NCBI RefSeq assembly: GCF_016429015.1
Contig: NZ_JAELTU010000077.1
Span: 1 to 33,140, forward strand
Direction of reading: 5' to 3'
Length of the DNA stretch: 33,140 bases
Source of the DNA: Rhizobium sp. ASV20
Lineage (GTDB): Bacteria > Pseudomonadota > Alphaproteobacteria > Rhizobiales > Rhizobiaceae
Notes under the pieces: generated by a model
The model's database searches: none
What the model was told of the DNA's origin: nothing
The model's input: only the letters and a program-made list of their open reading frames with translations
Translations under genes and position numbers: made by a program
Shown here: piece after piece, positions 15,909-22,874 of the stretch
Position numbering within the stretch: the first letter of the stretch is position 1
How the letters are laid out: each line of letters starts with the position of its first letter

Positions 15909-17195
15909 ATGACCGCATCTGCCTATAAGGACCATCTCGGACGCCCGATCGTCGCCGTTACCGGCATGGGGATCATCACCTCGCTCGGTCAGGGTCTAGA
16001 AGACAATTGGAACGCGCTTTCCTCGGGCGTTTCCGGTATTCACAATATCACGCGCTTCCCGACCGATGGTCTGTCGACGCGCATCGCCGGCACCGTGGAT
16101 TTTATCGATATCCCGGCTCCGAATGCAGTCGAACGCTCCTATGCGTTCGCGCGCGAAACGACGATCGAAGCTCTGGCTCAGGCCGGCATCTCGGGTGATT
16201 TCAATGCGCCGCTGTTTCTCGCCGCGCCGCCGATCGAGCCGGAGTGGAGTGCGCGTTTCGCCCTTGCTGATCGCTCGCCGCCGGCCGATCACGAAGGGGA
16301 TGCCTATGAGCGCTTCCTGGCCGCCATGCGTCAGCGCCCGGATCCGGTCTTCCATGAAGCAGCGCTCTTCGGCGCCATTTCCGAGCGTCTTGCAGATCGT
16401 TTCGGCACGCGGGGCTTGCCGGTGACGTTGTCGACCGCTTGTGCATCGGGCGTAACCGCCATTCAGCTCGGTATCGAAGCGATCCGTCAGGGGCGCACGA
16501 CGCGCGCGTTGGTGGTTGCGACGGACGGCTCGCTGAGCGCCGAGGCGCTGATCCGCTTCTCGCTGCTGTCTGCTCTTTCGACACAGAATGACCCGCCGAC
16601 CAAGGCTTCCAAGCCGTTCAGCAAGGATCGCGACGGTTTCGTCATCGCGGAAGGCGCGGCAACGCTGGTGCTGGAGTCCCTGGAGGCAGCTGTTGCGCGC
16701 GGCGCCAAGATCCTCGGAATCATGAAGGGCGCCGGCGACAAGGCCGATTCCTTCCATCGCACCCGTTCTTCGCCGGACGGCGGACCGGCGATCGCCACGA
16801 TCCGCGCGGCGCTGGCGGATGCCGGCATGGATGAGAGCGATATCGGCTACATCAATGCTCACGGCACATCGACGCCGGAGAACGACAAGATGGAATATGG
16901 TTCCATGTCTGCGGTTTTCGGCGATCGGCTGCCGAGCATTCCCGTGTCGTCCAACAAGTCGATGATTGGCCATACGTTGACGGCGGCGGGTGCCGTCGAG
17001 GCGGTGTTCTCGCTGCAGACCATGCTGACGGGCACGCTGCCGCCGACCATCAACTACAATAACCCCGATCCGTCGATAGACCTCGACGTGGTGCCGAACA
17101 AGAAGCGTGAAAAGCAGGTGAATGCGGTTCTTTCGAACTCTTTCGGGTTCGGTGGACAGAACGCCAGCCTTGTCATGGCGCTTGAACCGGCTTAA
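15909..17195 (+). CDS. fabF1XL: 3-oxoacyl-ACP synthase FabF1XL
   Basis: Condensing enzyme of the lipid A very-long-chain fatty acid cluster. The 428-residue protein has the full Cys-His-His triad: C178 in LSTACASGVTAIQ, H318 in INAHGTSTPEND and H355 in SNKSMIGHTLTAAG, followed by the C-terminal NSFGFGGQNASL. The ATG at 15909 is chosen because GTGAGGA lies 8 bases upstream; a GTG at 15894 overlaps the fabF2XL stop and is a less likely start. The tight spacing to fabF2XL suggests equal production of the two proteins. Confidence 0.95.
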   Translation: MTASAYKDHLGRPIVAVTGMGIITSLGQGLEDNWNALSSGVSGIHNITRFPTDGLSTRIAGTVDFIDIPAPNAVERSYAFARETTIEALAQAGISGDFNAPLFLAAPPIEPEWSARFALADRSPPADHEGDAYERFLAAMRQRPDPVFHEAALFGAISERLADRFGTRGLPVTLSTACASGVTAIQLGIEAIRQGRTTRALVVATDGSLSAEALIRFSLLSALSTQNDPPTKASKPFSKDRDGFVIAEGAATLVLESLEAAVARGAKILGIMKGAGDKADSFHRTRSSPDGGPAIATIRAALADAGMDESDIGYINAHGTSTPENDKMEYGSMSAVFGDRLPSIPVSSNKSMIGHTLTAAGAVEAVFSLQTMLTGTLPPTINYNNPDPSIDLDVVPNKKREKQVNAVLSNSFGFGGQNASLVMALEPA

Positions 17196-17249
17196 TCGGG
17201 CTTTCGAATACTAGATGATAACTGCGCCCAAGGGGCGAAGGACTTTGCC

Positions 17250-18278
17250 ATGCGTGCTTTGCAACTGATCGACGACCGCAAACTAGAGATCACCGATCTG
17301 CCGGAGCCGGAAGCGCCTGGCGCAGGCGAGGTGACGTTGCGCGTCAAGGCCGTCGCCCTCAACCACATCGACGTATGGGGCTGGCGTGGCATGGCGTTTG
17401 CCAAGCGCAAGATGCCGCTCGTCATCGGTGCCGAAGCTGCCGGCGTGGTCGAGGCGATCGGGCCGGGCGTCGCCAACGTGCTTCCGGGCCAACTGGTGTC
17501 GATCTATGGCGCTCGGACCTGCGGTCTCTGCCGCCACTGCCGCGAAGGTCGCGACAATCTCTGCGAACATGTCGGCGGCGTGCATGGCTTCCATCTCGAT
17601 GGCTTCGCGCAGGAGAAGGTCAATCTTCCGGCTCGTCTGCTCGTTCCGGCGCCTCCCGGCGTCGATGCGATCGGTGCGGCACTTGCGCCGGTGACGTTCG
17701 GGACGGTTGAGCACATGCTGTTCGACAATGCCAAGCTGGAGCCAGGCGAGACGATCCTCGTTCATGCAGGCGGTTCGGGCATTGGCACTGCCGCCATCCA
17801 GCTTGCCAAGAAGATCGGCTGCACCGTCATCACCACGGTCGGTTCCGACGACAAGATCGAGAAGGCAAAAGCCTTGGGCGCCGATCACGTCATCAACTAT
17901 CGCACCGATCGTTTCGAGGGCGTTGTGCGCAAGCTGACGAAGAAGAAAGGCGTCGACGTGGTTTTCGAACACGTCGGCAAGGATACCTGGGCAGGTTCGA
18001 TGCTTTGCATGAAGCGTGGCGGCCGCCTCGTCACGTGCGGCTCGACATCGGGCGTTTCAACGGAAATGAACTTGATGATGCTGTTCCAGCAGCAGTTGAA
18101 GCTTCTCGGTTCCTTTGGTTGCCGCATGGAAAACATGGCCAACGCCATGCAGAAGATGGCGCGGGGGATCGTTCATCCGGTCATCGATACCGAAGTGAGC
18201 TTCAGCGATATCGACCGGGCGCTGGAGCGGATGGAATCGCGTCAGATTTTCGGCAAGATTATCCTGAAGATGGATTGA
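17250..18278 (+). CDS. adh2XL: Zinc-type MDR oxidoreductase of the XL cluster
   Basis: A 342-residue medium-chain dehydrogenase/reductase annotated in rhizobial XL clusters as an alcohol dehydrogenase. The structural-zinc cysteines are present (C91, C94, C97, C105 in CGLCRHCREGRDNLC), as is the Rossmann motif HAGGSGIGTAAIQLAK. However, the catalytic-zinc positions are not: LNHIDVW has N38 where classical enzymes have Cys, and GAEAAG has A61 in place of the GHE histidine. It more resembles quinone-oxidoreductase or enoyl-reductase type members that need only NADPH. GAAGGA precedes the ATG. Its role in the chain-extension cycle, possibly the enoyl reduction step, is inference. Confidence 0.88.
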   Translation: MRALQLIDDRKLEITDLPEPEAPGAGEVTLRVKAVALNHIDVWGWRGMAFAKRKMPLVIGAEAAGVVEAIGPGVANVLPGQLVSIYGARTCGLCRHCREGRDNLCEHVGGVHGFHLDGFAQEKVNLPARLLVPAPPGVDAIGAALAPVTFGTVEHMLFDNAKLEPGETILVHAGGSGIGTAAIQLAKKIGCTVITTVGSDDKIEKAKALGADHVINYRTDRFEGVVRKLTKKKGVDVVFEHVGKDTWAGSMLCMKRGGRLVTCGSTSGVSTEMNLMMLFQQQLKLLGSFGCRMENMANAMQKMARGIVHPVIDTEVSFSDIDRALERMESRQIFGKIILKMD

Positions 18279-18283
18279 GCCGC

Positions 18284-19216
18284 GTGAAGCTCTTCATTAC
18301 CCGGATCGTCCTTGCGCTTCGAAATTTCCGGCAATGGCTGGTGGCGCAGGTCATTTTCGGTTTCCTGAATTTTTTGAAACTGTTTCCGGCCGACGGCGGT
18401 ATCAGATTTGCTGACTGGCTGACCCGCAAGATCGGGCCGCGCCTGCGCCGTCACAAATTGATGCTGACAAATCTGCGCAACGCCTTTCCAGAAAAGAGCG
18501 ATGCGGAGATCGAGGAGATCGCGCTTTCCAGCTGGGGCAATATGGGGCGGCTCGCGGCCGAGTACGTCTTTCTTGATCGGCTGTTCGATTTCGATCCCCA
18601 TAGCGACAGGCCGGGCCGTGTCGAAGTCTCGGGAATTCCGATCTTTCTCGATCTAAGAGACAATCCGCGTCCCTTCATCGTCTTCACCGGCCATACCGGC
18701 AATTTCGAGCTACTGCCCGTCGCGGGGGCTGCTTTCGGCCTGACGGTCACGGTTCTCTTTCGTCCGCCAAACAATCCCTATGTGGCTGAGAAGGTTTTCG
18801 ATTTCCGCGCAAAGCGCATGGGAAAGCTCGTTCCGTCACATGCAGGCTCGTCGTTCAGTCTGGCACGCGAGTTGGAAGCCGGGCGCGGCGTTGGTGTGCT
18901 GGTGGATCAGAAATTTCGCAAGGGTTTGAAGACCTTGTTCTTCGGCCGCGACGTCAAGACCAATCCGCTGCTGCCGAAGTTGGTGCGCCAGTTCAATTGC
19001 GAGGTCTATCCGGCTCGCTGTGTTCGCCTGCCCGACAATCGCTACAGGCTTGAGATCGAGCCAAAGCTGGAATTGCCGTACACCGAGCAGGGCAATCTGG
19101 ATTTGACCGCCACCGCGCAAATGCTGAACGACAAGGTCGAGGGCTGGGTGAGGGAGCATCCCGAACAATGGCTCTGGTATCATGATCGTTGGAACATCAA
19201 GGACGCGGTGTTTTAG
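18284..19216 (+). CDS. lpxXL: Lipid A very-long-chain acyltransferase LpxXL
   Basis: Late lipid A acyltransferase (LpxL/HtrB family) that moves 27-hydroxyoctacosanoate from AcpXL to Kdo2-lipid IVA at the inner membrane. With GTG at 18284 it is 310 residues, beginning MKLFITRIVLALRNFRQWLV; the frame runs upstream into adh2XL but that part is not family-like. A hydrophobic N-terminal anchor precedes the catalytic H137-x4-E142 motif (TGHTGNFELLP); VLVDQKF and the terminal HPEQWLWYHDRWN are hallmark blocks. Five bases separate it from adh2XL. Confidence 0.95.
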   Translation: MKLFITRIVLALRNFRQWLVAQVIFGFLNFLKLFPADGGIRFADWLTRKIGPRLRRHKLMLTNLRNAFPEKSDAEIEEIALSSWGNMGRLAAEYVFLDRLFDFDPHSDRPGRVEVSGIPIFLDLRDNPRPFIVFTGHTGNFELLPVAGAAFGLTVTVLFRPPNNPYVAEKVFDFRAKRMGKLVPSHAGSSFSLARELEAGRGVGVLVDQKFRKGLKTLFFGRDVKTNPLLPKLVRQFNCEVYPARCVRLPDNRYRLEIEPKLELPYTEQGNLDLTATAQMLNDKVEGWVREHPEQWLWYHDRWNIKDAVF

Positions 19217-19217
19217 A

Positions 19218-19262
19218 GCCTTTCCAGGAAAAGTGCGAAGCGCTCTTCCTTCTGGAATGGGC
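19218..19262. repeat. RIME-like imperfect palindrome after lpxXL
   Basis: A 45-base imperfect inverted repeat starts just after the lpxXL stop: TTCCAGGAAAAG pairs with bulges against CTTCCTTCTGGAA around a GCGAAGCGC centre. It has the look of a rhizobial intergenic mosaic element and could act as a terminator or mRNA stabiliser. Sequence match to a RIME subclass is from memory. Confidence 0.45.
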
Positions 19263-19370
19263 AAGAGAACAACAAGATTGAGCGCTTTCGCGACTTAGTG
19301 AAACGCGGAGACGTCGTTGCCCGCTGTTATGGCTTCATCCAACGTCGTGGCGGAGTATCCTGCCTGGTTT

Positions 19371-19386
19371 CGGCACAATCCTTGCC
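19371..19386 (+). promoter_or_regulatory. Sigma-54 (-24/-12) promoter for the PAS gene
   Basis: CGGCACAATCCTTGCC has GG at 19372-19373 and GC at 19384-19385, the exact 12-base offset required, and fits the GGCAC-N5-TTGC consensus. Transcription would begin near 19397, leaving a leader of about 130 bases before the PAS ATG. No NtrC- or NifA-type upstream element was recognised in the preceding 170 bases. Confidence 0.55.
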
Positions 19387-19462
19387 TTTGGTAAGTCTTT
19401 CGTTTCAGAAAGCTCCGCTTTGCGGACAAGTTCGATTCACCTGGATTGAAACGCCCGGTAAG

Positions 19463-19480
19463 TCATGTTAATTCACATGA
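19463..19480. promoter_or_regulatory. 18-bp dyad in the leader of the PAS gene
   Basis: TCATGT (19463-19468) and ACATGA (19475-19480) are perfect inverted arms around TAATTC, 47 bases before the PAS ATG. If the sigma-54 start is used, the dyad lies in the transcript; otherwise it could be an operator. No known regulator consensus recognised. Confidence 0.35.
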
Positions 19481-19527
19481 TAGAAAGTTTGGTGAGAATG
19501 CGGACACCAAACTGAATATCCTTGGGC

Positions 19528-20310
19528 ATGACAACGCCGGGAAACGAGGCCTCGGTGTTTGACAATGGTCAAGGACAGGAGGGCAATTTGCTGGCACTCT
19601 TTCATGCGTTTTCCATGAAATGCAGTCAGATTCAGCGTGCGATAAAACTTGGCGACGACGAGCTGGTAGATTCGCTAGATAGCGAGTTGGAGCCGCTTAT
19701 TGCAGCTATTTTGGCCTATAAAGCCACGAGTCTGCTTGAAATTTACATGCAGCTGCAATTCCTGAACAATCTCATCCGAGAAGAGTCGGATGACCGGTCA
19801 CGAGTCGTGCGTAATTCGTCATCGCTGTCTGTACTGATCGATCGCTATTTTGGCGGTGCAAATGAATCTGCGGCGGATGTCTTGATGGCATTCTCGACCG
19901 ACAGGGAAGAACGAGACGATCTCTTCGGCTTCGACGAGGGCAGCGTTTTGAACGATGTCATCCTCGACAGTCTGCCGGATCGCGTTGCCGTTATCACACG
20001 CGACTACCGCTATCTCTACAGCAATGCGGCGAATTCGGAATTTCTGAAATCGAAGCAGATGGAGCTCGTCGGCCGTCATATCGCCGATTTTGTCGGCTCC
20101 GACTATTTTGAGAATAGCGTCAAGGTGAAGCTCGATGCCTGCTTTGCCGGCGAAAAGGTCGAATGCCTTTATCCGTCCTATCGTCAGGTCGAGCCCGGCA
20201 AGGTCTTTCATTGCAGCATGACGCCATTGCGCACGAGATCGCAGGTGATCGGCGCATTGCTTGTCGTGCATGAAGTCAGCGTCGTGCCGGCCAACATGCT
20301 GGTGGCCTGA
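19528..20310 (+). CDS. PAS-domain protein with an uncharacterised helical N-terminus
   Basis: A 260-residue cytoplasmic protein. Residues about 20-110 are mostly helical (MKCSQIQRAIKLGDDELVDS, LLEIYMQLQFLNNLIREES), a domain I do not recognise. Residues about 145-255 form a PAS domain: SLPDRVAVITRDYRYLYSNAANSEFL, then VGRHIADFVGSDYFENSV and the strand VFHCSMTPLRTRSQVIGALLVVHEVS. There is no kinase, GGDEF, EAL or HTH domain, so it is a stand-alone sensor or adaptor. The ATG at 19528 is preferred to the TTG two codons earlier; the ribosome site is weak. A sigma-54-like promoter lies upstream. Confidence 0.85.
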   Translation: MTTPGNEASVFDNGQGQEGNLLALFHAFSMKCSQIQRAIKLGDDELVDSLDSELEPLIAAILAYKATSLLEIYMQLQFLNNLIREESDDRSRVVRNSSSLSVLIDRYFGGANESAADVLMAFSTDREERDDLFGFDEGSVLNDVILDSLPDRVAVITRDYRYLYSNAANSEFLKSKQMELVGRHIADFVGSDYFENSVKVKLDACFAGEKVECLYPSYRQVEPGKVFHCSMTPLRTRSQVIGALLVVHEVSVVPANMLVA

Positions 20311-20318
20311 ACAAGCGT

Positions 20319-20501
20319 TCAGGCCCCGAACAGCATTCGTTCGATCGAATCCGCCGCCACCGGCGGATTCGACAGGTTTTGCGGGTCAACGTCTTGATCC
20401 GAGTCTGCTGCAGCGCGTTGCAGAACCTTGTCTTTTGGCCTGTCGTCAGGGCCGCACTCCACGCAGTAGCAGCGAAACCTGATTATCTTCGGTTTTTTCA
20501 T
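20319..20501 (-). CDS. 60-residue Cys-motif ORF coupled to the zinc GTPase
   Basis: The stop of the COG0523 GTPase gene overlaps an ATG (ATGA, 20498-20501) that opens a 60-codon frame: MKKPKIIRFRCYCVECGPDD, then a polar, acidic stretch ending SIERMLFGA. C-x-C-x2-C near the N-terminus (residues 11-16) is a plausible metal site. The third codon positions are about two-thirds G or C, in line with coding sequence in this genome. The coupling to a Zur-type unit suggests a small zinc-binding partner. I do not recognise a family. The hairpin at 20346-20371 lies within its 3' end, which is the main reason for doubt. Confidence 0.5.
   Translation of the reverse strand: MKKPKIIRFRCYCVECGPDDRPKDKVLQRAAADSDQDVDPQNLSNPPVAADSIERMLFGA
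20346..20371. terminator. Strong hairpin between convergent PAS and GTPase genes
   Basis: An 11-bp perfect stem, CGAATCCGCCG (20346-20356) with CGGCGGATTCG (20361-20371), around a 4-base loop. It begins 35 bases after the PAS stop and is followed on the plus strand by ACAGGTTTT. It may end the PAS transcript, though the T-run is short. On the minus strand it falls inside the small Cys-motif ORF. Confidence 0.45.
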
Positions 20502-21703
20502 GCCGCAGGCAGGCTCCAACTTGCAAAGGGATCCGGCAGGTTGCGCCAGCGCTCGGGCGTAAAGCGATCCGCCTTGATGAGGCACGAATCCAGCTCGGCA
20601 ACGATCTGCCGCTCGTTCATCGGATCGGCACCGATGAATACAAGCTCCTGACGGCGATCGCCCCAGACCGGATCGAGATAGGACGAGAGAGCCTGCTTGA
20701 ACGAAGGATCGCGTGGCCACTGGTCCTGCGGCACGGCCGCCCACCACAGGCCCATCTTCCCGGTGCGAACCAGTGCACCAGCCTGGCTCATCTCACCCAC
20801 GTAGTAAGGGCGGGTCGCAAGCCAGAAGAAGCCCTTGGCGCGGACGACACCAGGCCAGGGTTTGTTGAGAAATGCCTGAAATTTCATGGGATCGAATGGC
20901 TTCTTCGCGCGATAGACGAAGGAACGGATGCCGTATTCCTCGGTTTCGGGAATGTGATCCTTGAAGCCGTGCAATTCCTTGTACCAGAGCGGATGCGTCT
21001 CGGCGCGGTCGATATCGAAGCGGCCGGTGCCGAGTACTTCGGCCGGTTCCACCGCACCGAACTCGGCTTCGATCAGGCGTGCATCGGGATTGAGGCCGAC
21101 GATAATCTTGCGCGCCGCATCGCGCTGCTCTGATGTCGCGGAACCGACCTTGTTGAGAATGACGACATCGGCGAACTCGATCTGTTCGACCAAAAGGTCG
21201 ACGATCGTGCGGTTGTCGCCGTCGCCTGCCGTCTCGCCGCGATCGGCAAGGAAGTCCGTCGATCCGTAGTCGGCGAGAAGATTGGCTGCATCGACGACGG
21301 TGACCATCGTATCGAGCTGGGCGACATCGGAAAGGCTGCTGCCATCTTCGTCGCGAAACTCAAAAGTGGTGGCGACGGGCAGGGGTTCGGCGATCCCTGT
21401 GGATTCGATCAGCAAGTAGTCGAAACGATCCTGCTCGGCGAGCTGCCGTACTTCCTTCAGCAGGTCGTCGCGCAGGGTGCAACAGATGCAGCCATTGGTC
21501 ATTTCGACGAGTTGCTCTTCCGTGCGCGAGAGGTTGGCACCGCCGTCACGCACCAATGCCGCGTCGATATTGACTTCGCTCATGTCGTTAACGATCACGG
21601 CGACGCGCAGACCCTCGCGATTGTTGAGAATGTGATTGAGCAGCGTGGTCTTGCCGGCGCCAAGGAAACCGGAGAGGACGGTGACCGGGAGCTTCTTATT
21701 CAT
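20498..21703 (-). CDS. COG0523 zinc metallochaperone-type GTPase (Zur-linked)
   Basis: A 401-residue G3E-family P-loop GTPase of the CobW/YciC/ZigA group. It has GFLGAGKTTLLNHIL (Walker A), the metal-binding CxCC in NGCICCTLRDDL, ESTGIAEP, and NKVG for guanine recognition; the C-terminal CobW_C domain contains GFFWLATRP and DPVWGDRRQELVFIG. The family delivers zinc (YciC, ZigA, ZNG1) or acts in cobalamin synthesis (CobW). Here, position beside znuA and zur and a Zur-type palindrome at 21715-21734 point to zinc starvation rather than cobalt. Start taken at the ATG at 21703 (AGAGG upstream); the frame continues to 21760 without support. Confidence 0.93.
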   Translation of the reverse strand: MNKKLPVTVLSGFLGAGKTTLLNHILNNREGLRVAVIVNDMSEVNIDAALVRDGGANLSRTEEQLVEMTNGCICCTLRDDLLKEVRQLAEQDRFDYLLIESTGIAEPLPVATTFEFRDEDGSSLSDVAQLDTMVTVVDAANLLADYGSTDFLADRGETAGDGDNRTIVDLLVEQIEFADVVILNKVGSATSEQRDAARKIIVGLNPDARLIEAEFGAVEPAEVLGTGRFDIDRAETHPLWYKELHGFKDHIPETEEYGIRSFVYRAKKPFDPMKFQAFLNKPWPGVVRAKGFFWLATRPYYVGEMSQAGALVRTGKMGLWWAAVPQDQWPRDPSFKQALSSYLDPVWGDRRQELVFIGADPMNERQIVAELDSCLIKADRFTPERWRNLPDPFASWSLPAA

Positions 21704-21714
21704 ATCAACCTCTT

Positions 21715-21734
21715 TGTAATGTAATATCATTACA
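21715..21734 (-). promoter_or_regulatory. Zur-box-like palindrome before the zinc GTPase
   Basis: TGTAATG (21715-21721) and CATTACA (21728-21734) form a perfect dyad around TAATAT, 12 bases before the GTPase ATG. It shares the TGTAAT...ATTACA arms with the site in the znuA/znuC divergent region, so both are likely bound by the Zur encoded at 24585. Confidence 0.7.
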
Positions 21735-21745
21735 TATCTAATTCT

Positions 21746-21771
21746 GAAAAAAGCGAGCATCGGGCTCGCTT
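21746..21771 (-). terminator. Intrinsic terminator of znuA
   Basis: On the minus strand AAGCGAGC, a 5-base loop and GCTCGCTT (arms 21764-21771 and 21751-21758) run straight into a series of six Ts (plus-strand A-run 21747-21752). It starts 14 bases after the znuA stop, so the downstream GTPase is transcribed separately. Confidence 0.88.
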
Positions 21772-21784
21772 CTTTCGGTGAGCT

Positions 21785-22774
21785 TCAGCCTTGCGCTGCG
21801 AGGCAGTTTTTCAGCGAGCCTGCAATGCCGCGCATCAGGTCGAAATACAGGTCCGGCCCTTGCGGCAAGGTAGCAGCTTCGGGATCAAGGACGCCTGATT
21901 TGGCGGAAGTACCTTCCAGCACCACATTGACCAGCTTCGGTTCGAATTGCGGCTCGGCAAAAACGCAGGTTGCGCCGAGATCAGCCACTTTGCTGTGGAT
22001 TTCGGCGACGCGCTGCGCACCTGGAATGGTTTCCGGGCTGACAGTGATCGAGCCGGAGACGCGTACGCCGTAGCGATGCTCGAAATATTGATAGGCGTCG
22101 TGGAAGACGATGAAGGGCTTATTCTTCACCGGTGCGACCGTCGCGGCGATTTCTGCATCCAGCGCGTCGAGCTTGTCATTCAACGTCTTCTGGTTTGTTT
22201 CATAAGTCAGTGCATTCGCCGGATCGGCGGCGACCAGCGATGTGGTGATCTCGGCGACCATCGCCTTGGCGTTGTGCGGGTCGAGCCAGAGATGAGTGTC
22301 GAACTCTCCGTGATCATGACCGTGATCGCCATGGTCGTGTGCATGGTTGTCTCCAGCGGTGGCCTCGTCGCCATCACCATCGTCATGCGCCTCGAAGGCG
22401 CCGCCTTCACGGAACTTGAGCTTGGCGATGCCGGGCGCCTGGTCAAGCTCGACGATGGTCGCGTTGGAACCGAGCGAAGAGAGCGGCTTCTGCAAGAAGG
22501 CTTCCATGCCTGGGCCAACCCAGAAAACCACCTGTGCCTGCTGGAGGCTGCGGGCATTCGAAGGCTTGAGCGCATAAGTATGTGGCGAAGCCGCGCCGTC
22601 GACGATGAGGTCCGGCGTGCCGACGCCCTGCATGACGGCGGCGACGAGCGAGTGGATCGGCTTGATGGAAACGACCACCTTCGGGGCATCTGCTGCGGTT
22701 GCGGCAGTGCCGATGAGCAAGCCTGCAAGCAGGACGGTTGCGGAGAAAGGAAGGAAAGCTTTTGCTGCGTTCAT
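21785..22774 (-). CDS. znuA: Zinc ABC transporter substrate-binding protein ZnuA
   Basis: Periplasmic high-affinity Zn2+-binding protein of the cluster A-I type. The 329-residue precursor has a signal peptide (residues 1-28, ending ATAA-D). Zinc ligands sit in the family blocks SIKPIHSLVAAVM and SPHTYALKPSNA, in TH-LWLDPHNAK after the His/Asp-rich loop (HAHDHGDHGHDHGEFDTH), and in VFHDAYQYFEHRYG. The long acidic/His loop is typical of ZnuA and absent from Mn/Fe-binding relatives. AAGGG precedes the ATG. It is divergent from znuCB-zur across two Zur-type sites. Confidence 0.96.
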   Translation of the reverse strand: MNAAKAFLPFSATVLLAGLLIGTAATAADAPKVVVSIKPIHSLVAAVMQGVGTPDLIVDGAASPHTYALKPSNARSLQQAQVVFWVGPGMEAFLQKPLSSLGSNATIVELDQAPGIAKLKFREGGAFEAHDDGDGDEATAGDNHAHDHGDHGHDHGEFDTHLWLDPHNAKAMVAEITTSLVAADPANALTYETNQKTLNDKLDALDAEIAATVAPVKNKPFIVFHDAYQYFEHRYGVRVSGSITVSPETIPGAQRVAEIHSKVADLGATCVFAEPQFEPKLVNVVLEGTSAKSGVLDPEAATLPQGPDLYFDLMRGIAGSLKNCLAAQG

Positions 22775-22797
22775 GCGAATAAAGCCCTTGAATGGGT

Positions 22798-22835
22798 ATG
22801 TAATGTTATTACATCAATTGCGTTATGCTATAACG
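22798..22835. promoter_or_regulatory. Two Zur boxes in the znuA / znuCB-zur divergent promoter
   Basis: Site 1 is a perfect 17-bp palindrome, ATGTAATGTTATTACAT (22798-22814). Site 2, CGTTATGCTATAACG (22821-22835), has perfect 6-bp arms and matches the GTTATANTATAAC core of the known Zur box in 12 of 13 positions. Together they cover the 100 bases between the znuA and znuC starts, so zinc-loaded Zur would shut both directions. Confidence 0.82.
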
Positions 22836-22874
22836 TGTGCAATAGCATGGCGCAATAGTGCAATTGGAAATTTC

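Noticed and set aside
18005..18283. N-terminal extension of lpxXL into adh2XL
   Set aside because: The open frame continues upstream, but it is the shadow of the adh2XL coding sequence; family N-terminus begins at the GTG at 18284.
20498..21703. Calling the COG0523 GTPase 'CobW'
   Set aside because: It belongs to the same family and cob genes are in the window, but it neighbours znuA and zur and has a Zur-type palindrome, so a zinc role is more likely.
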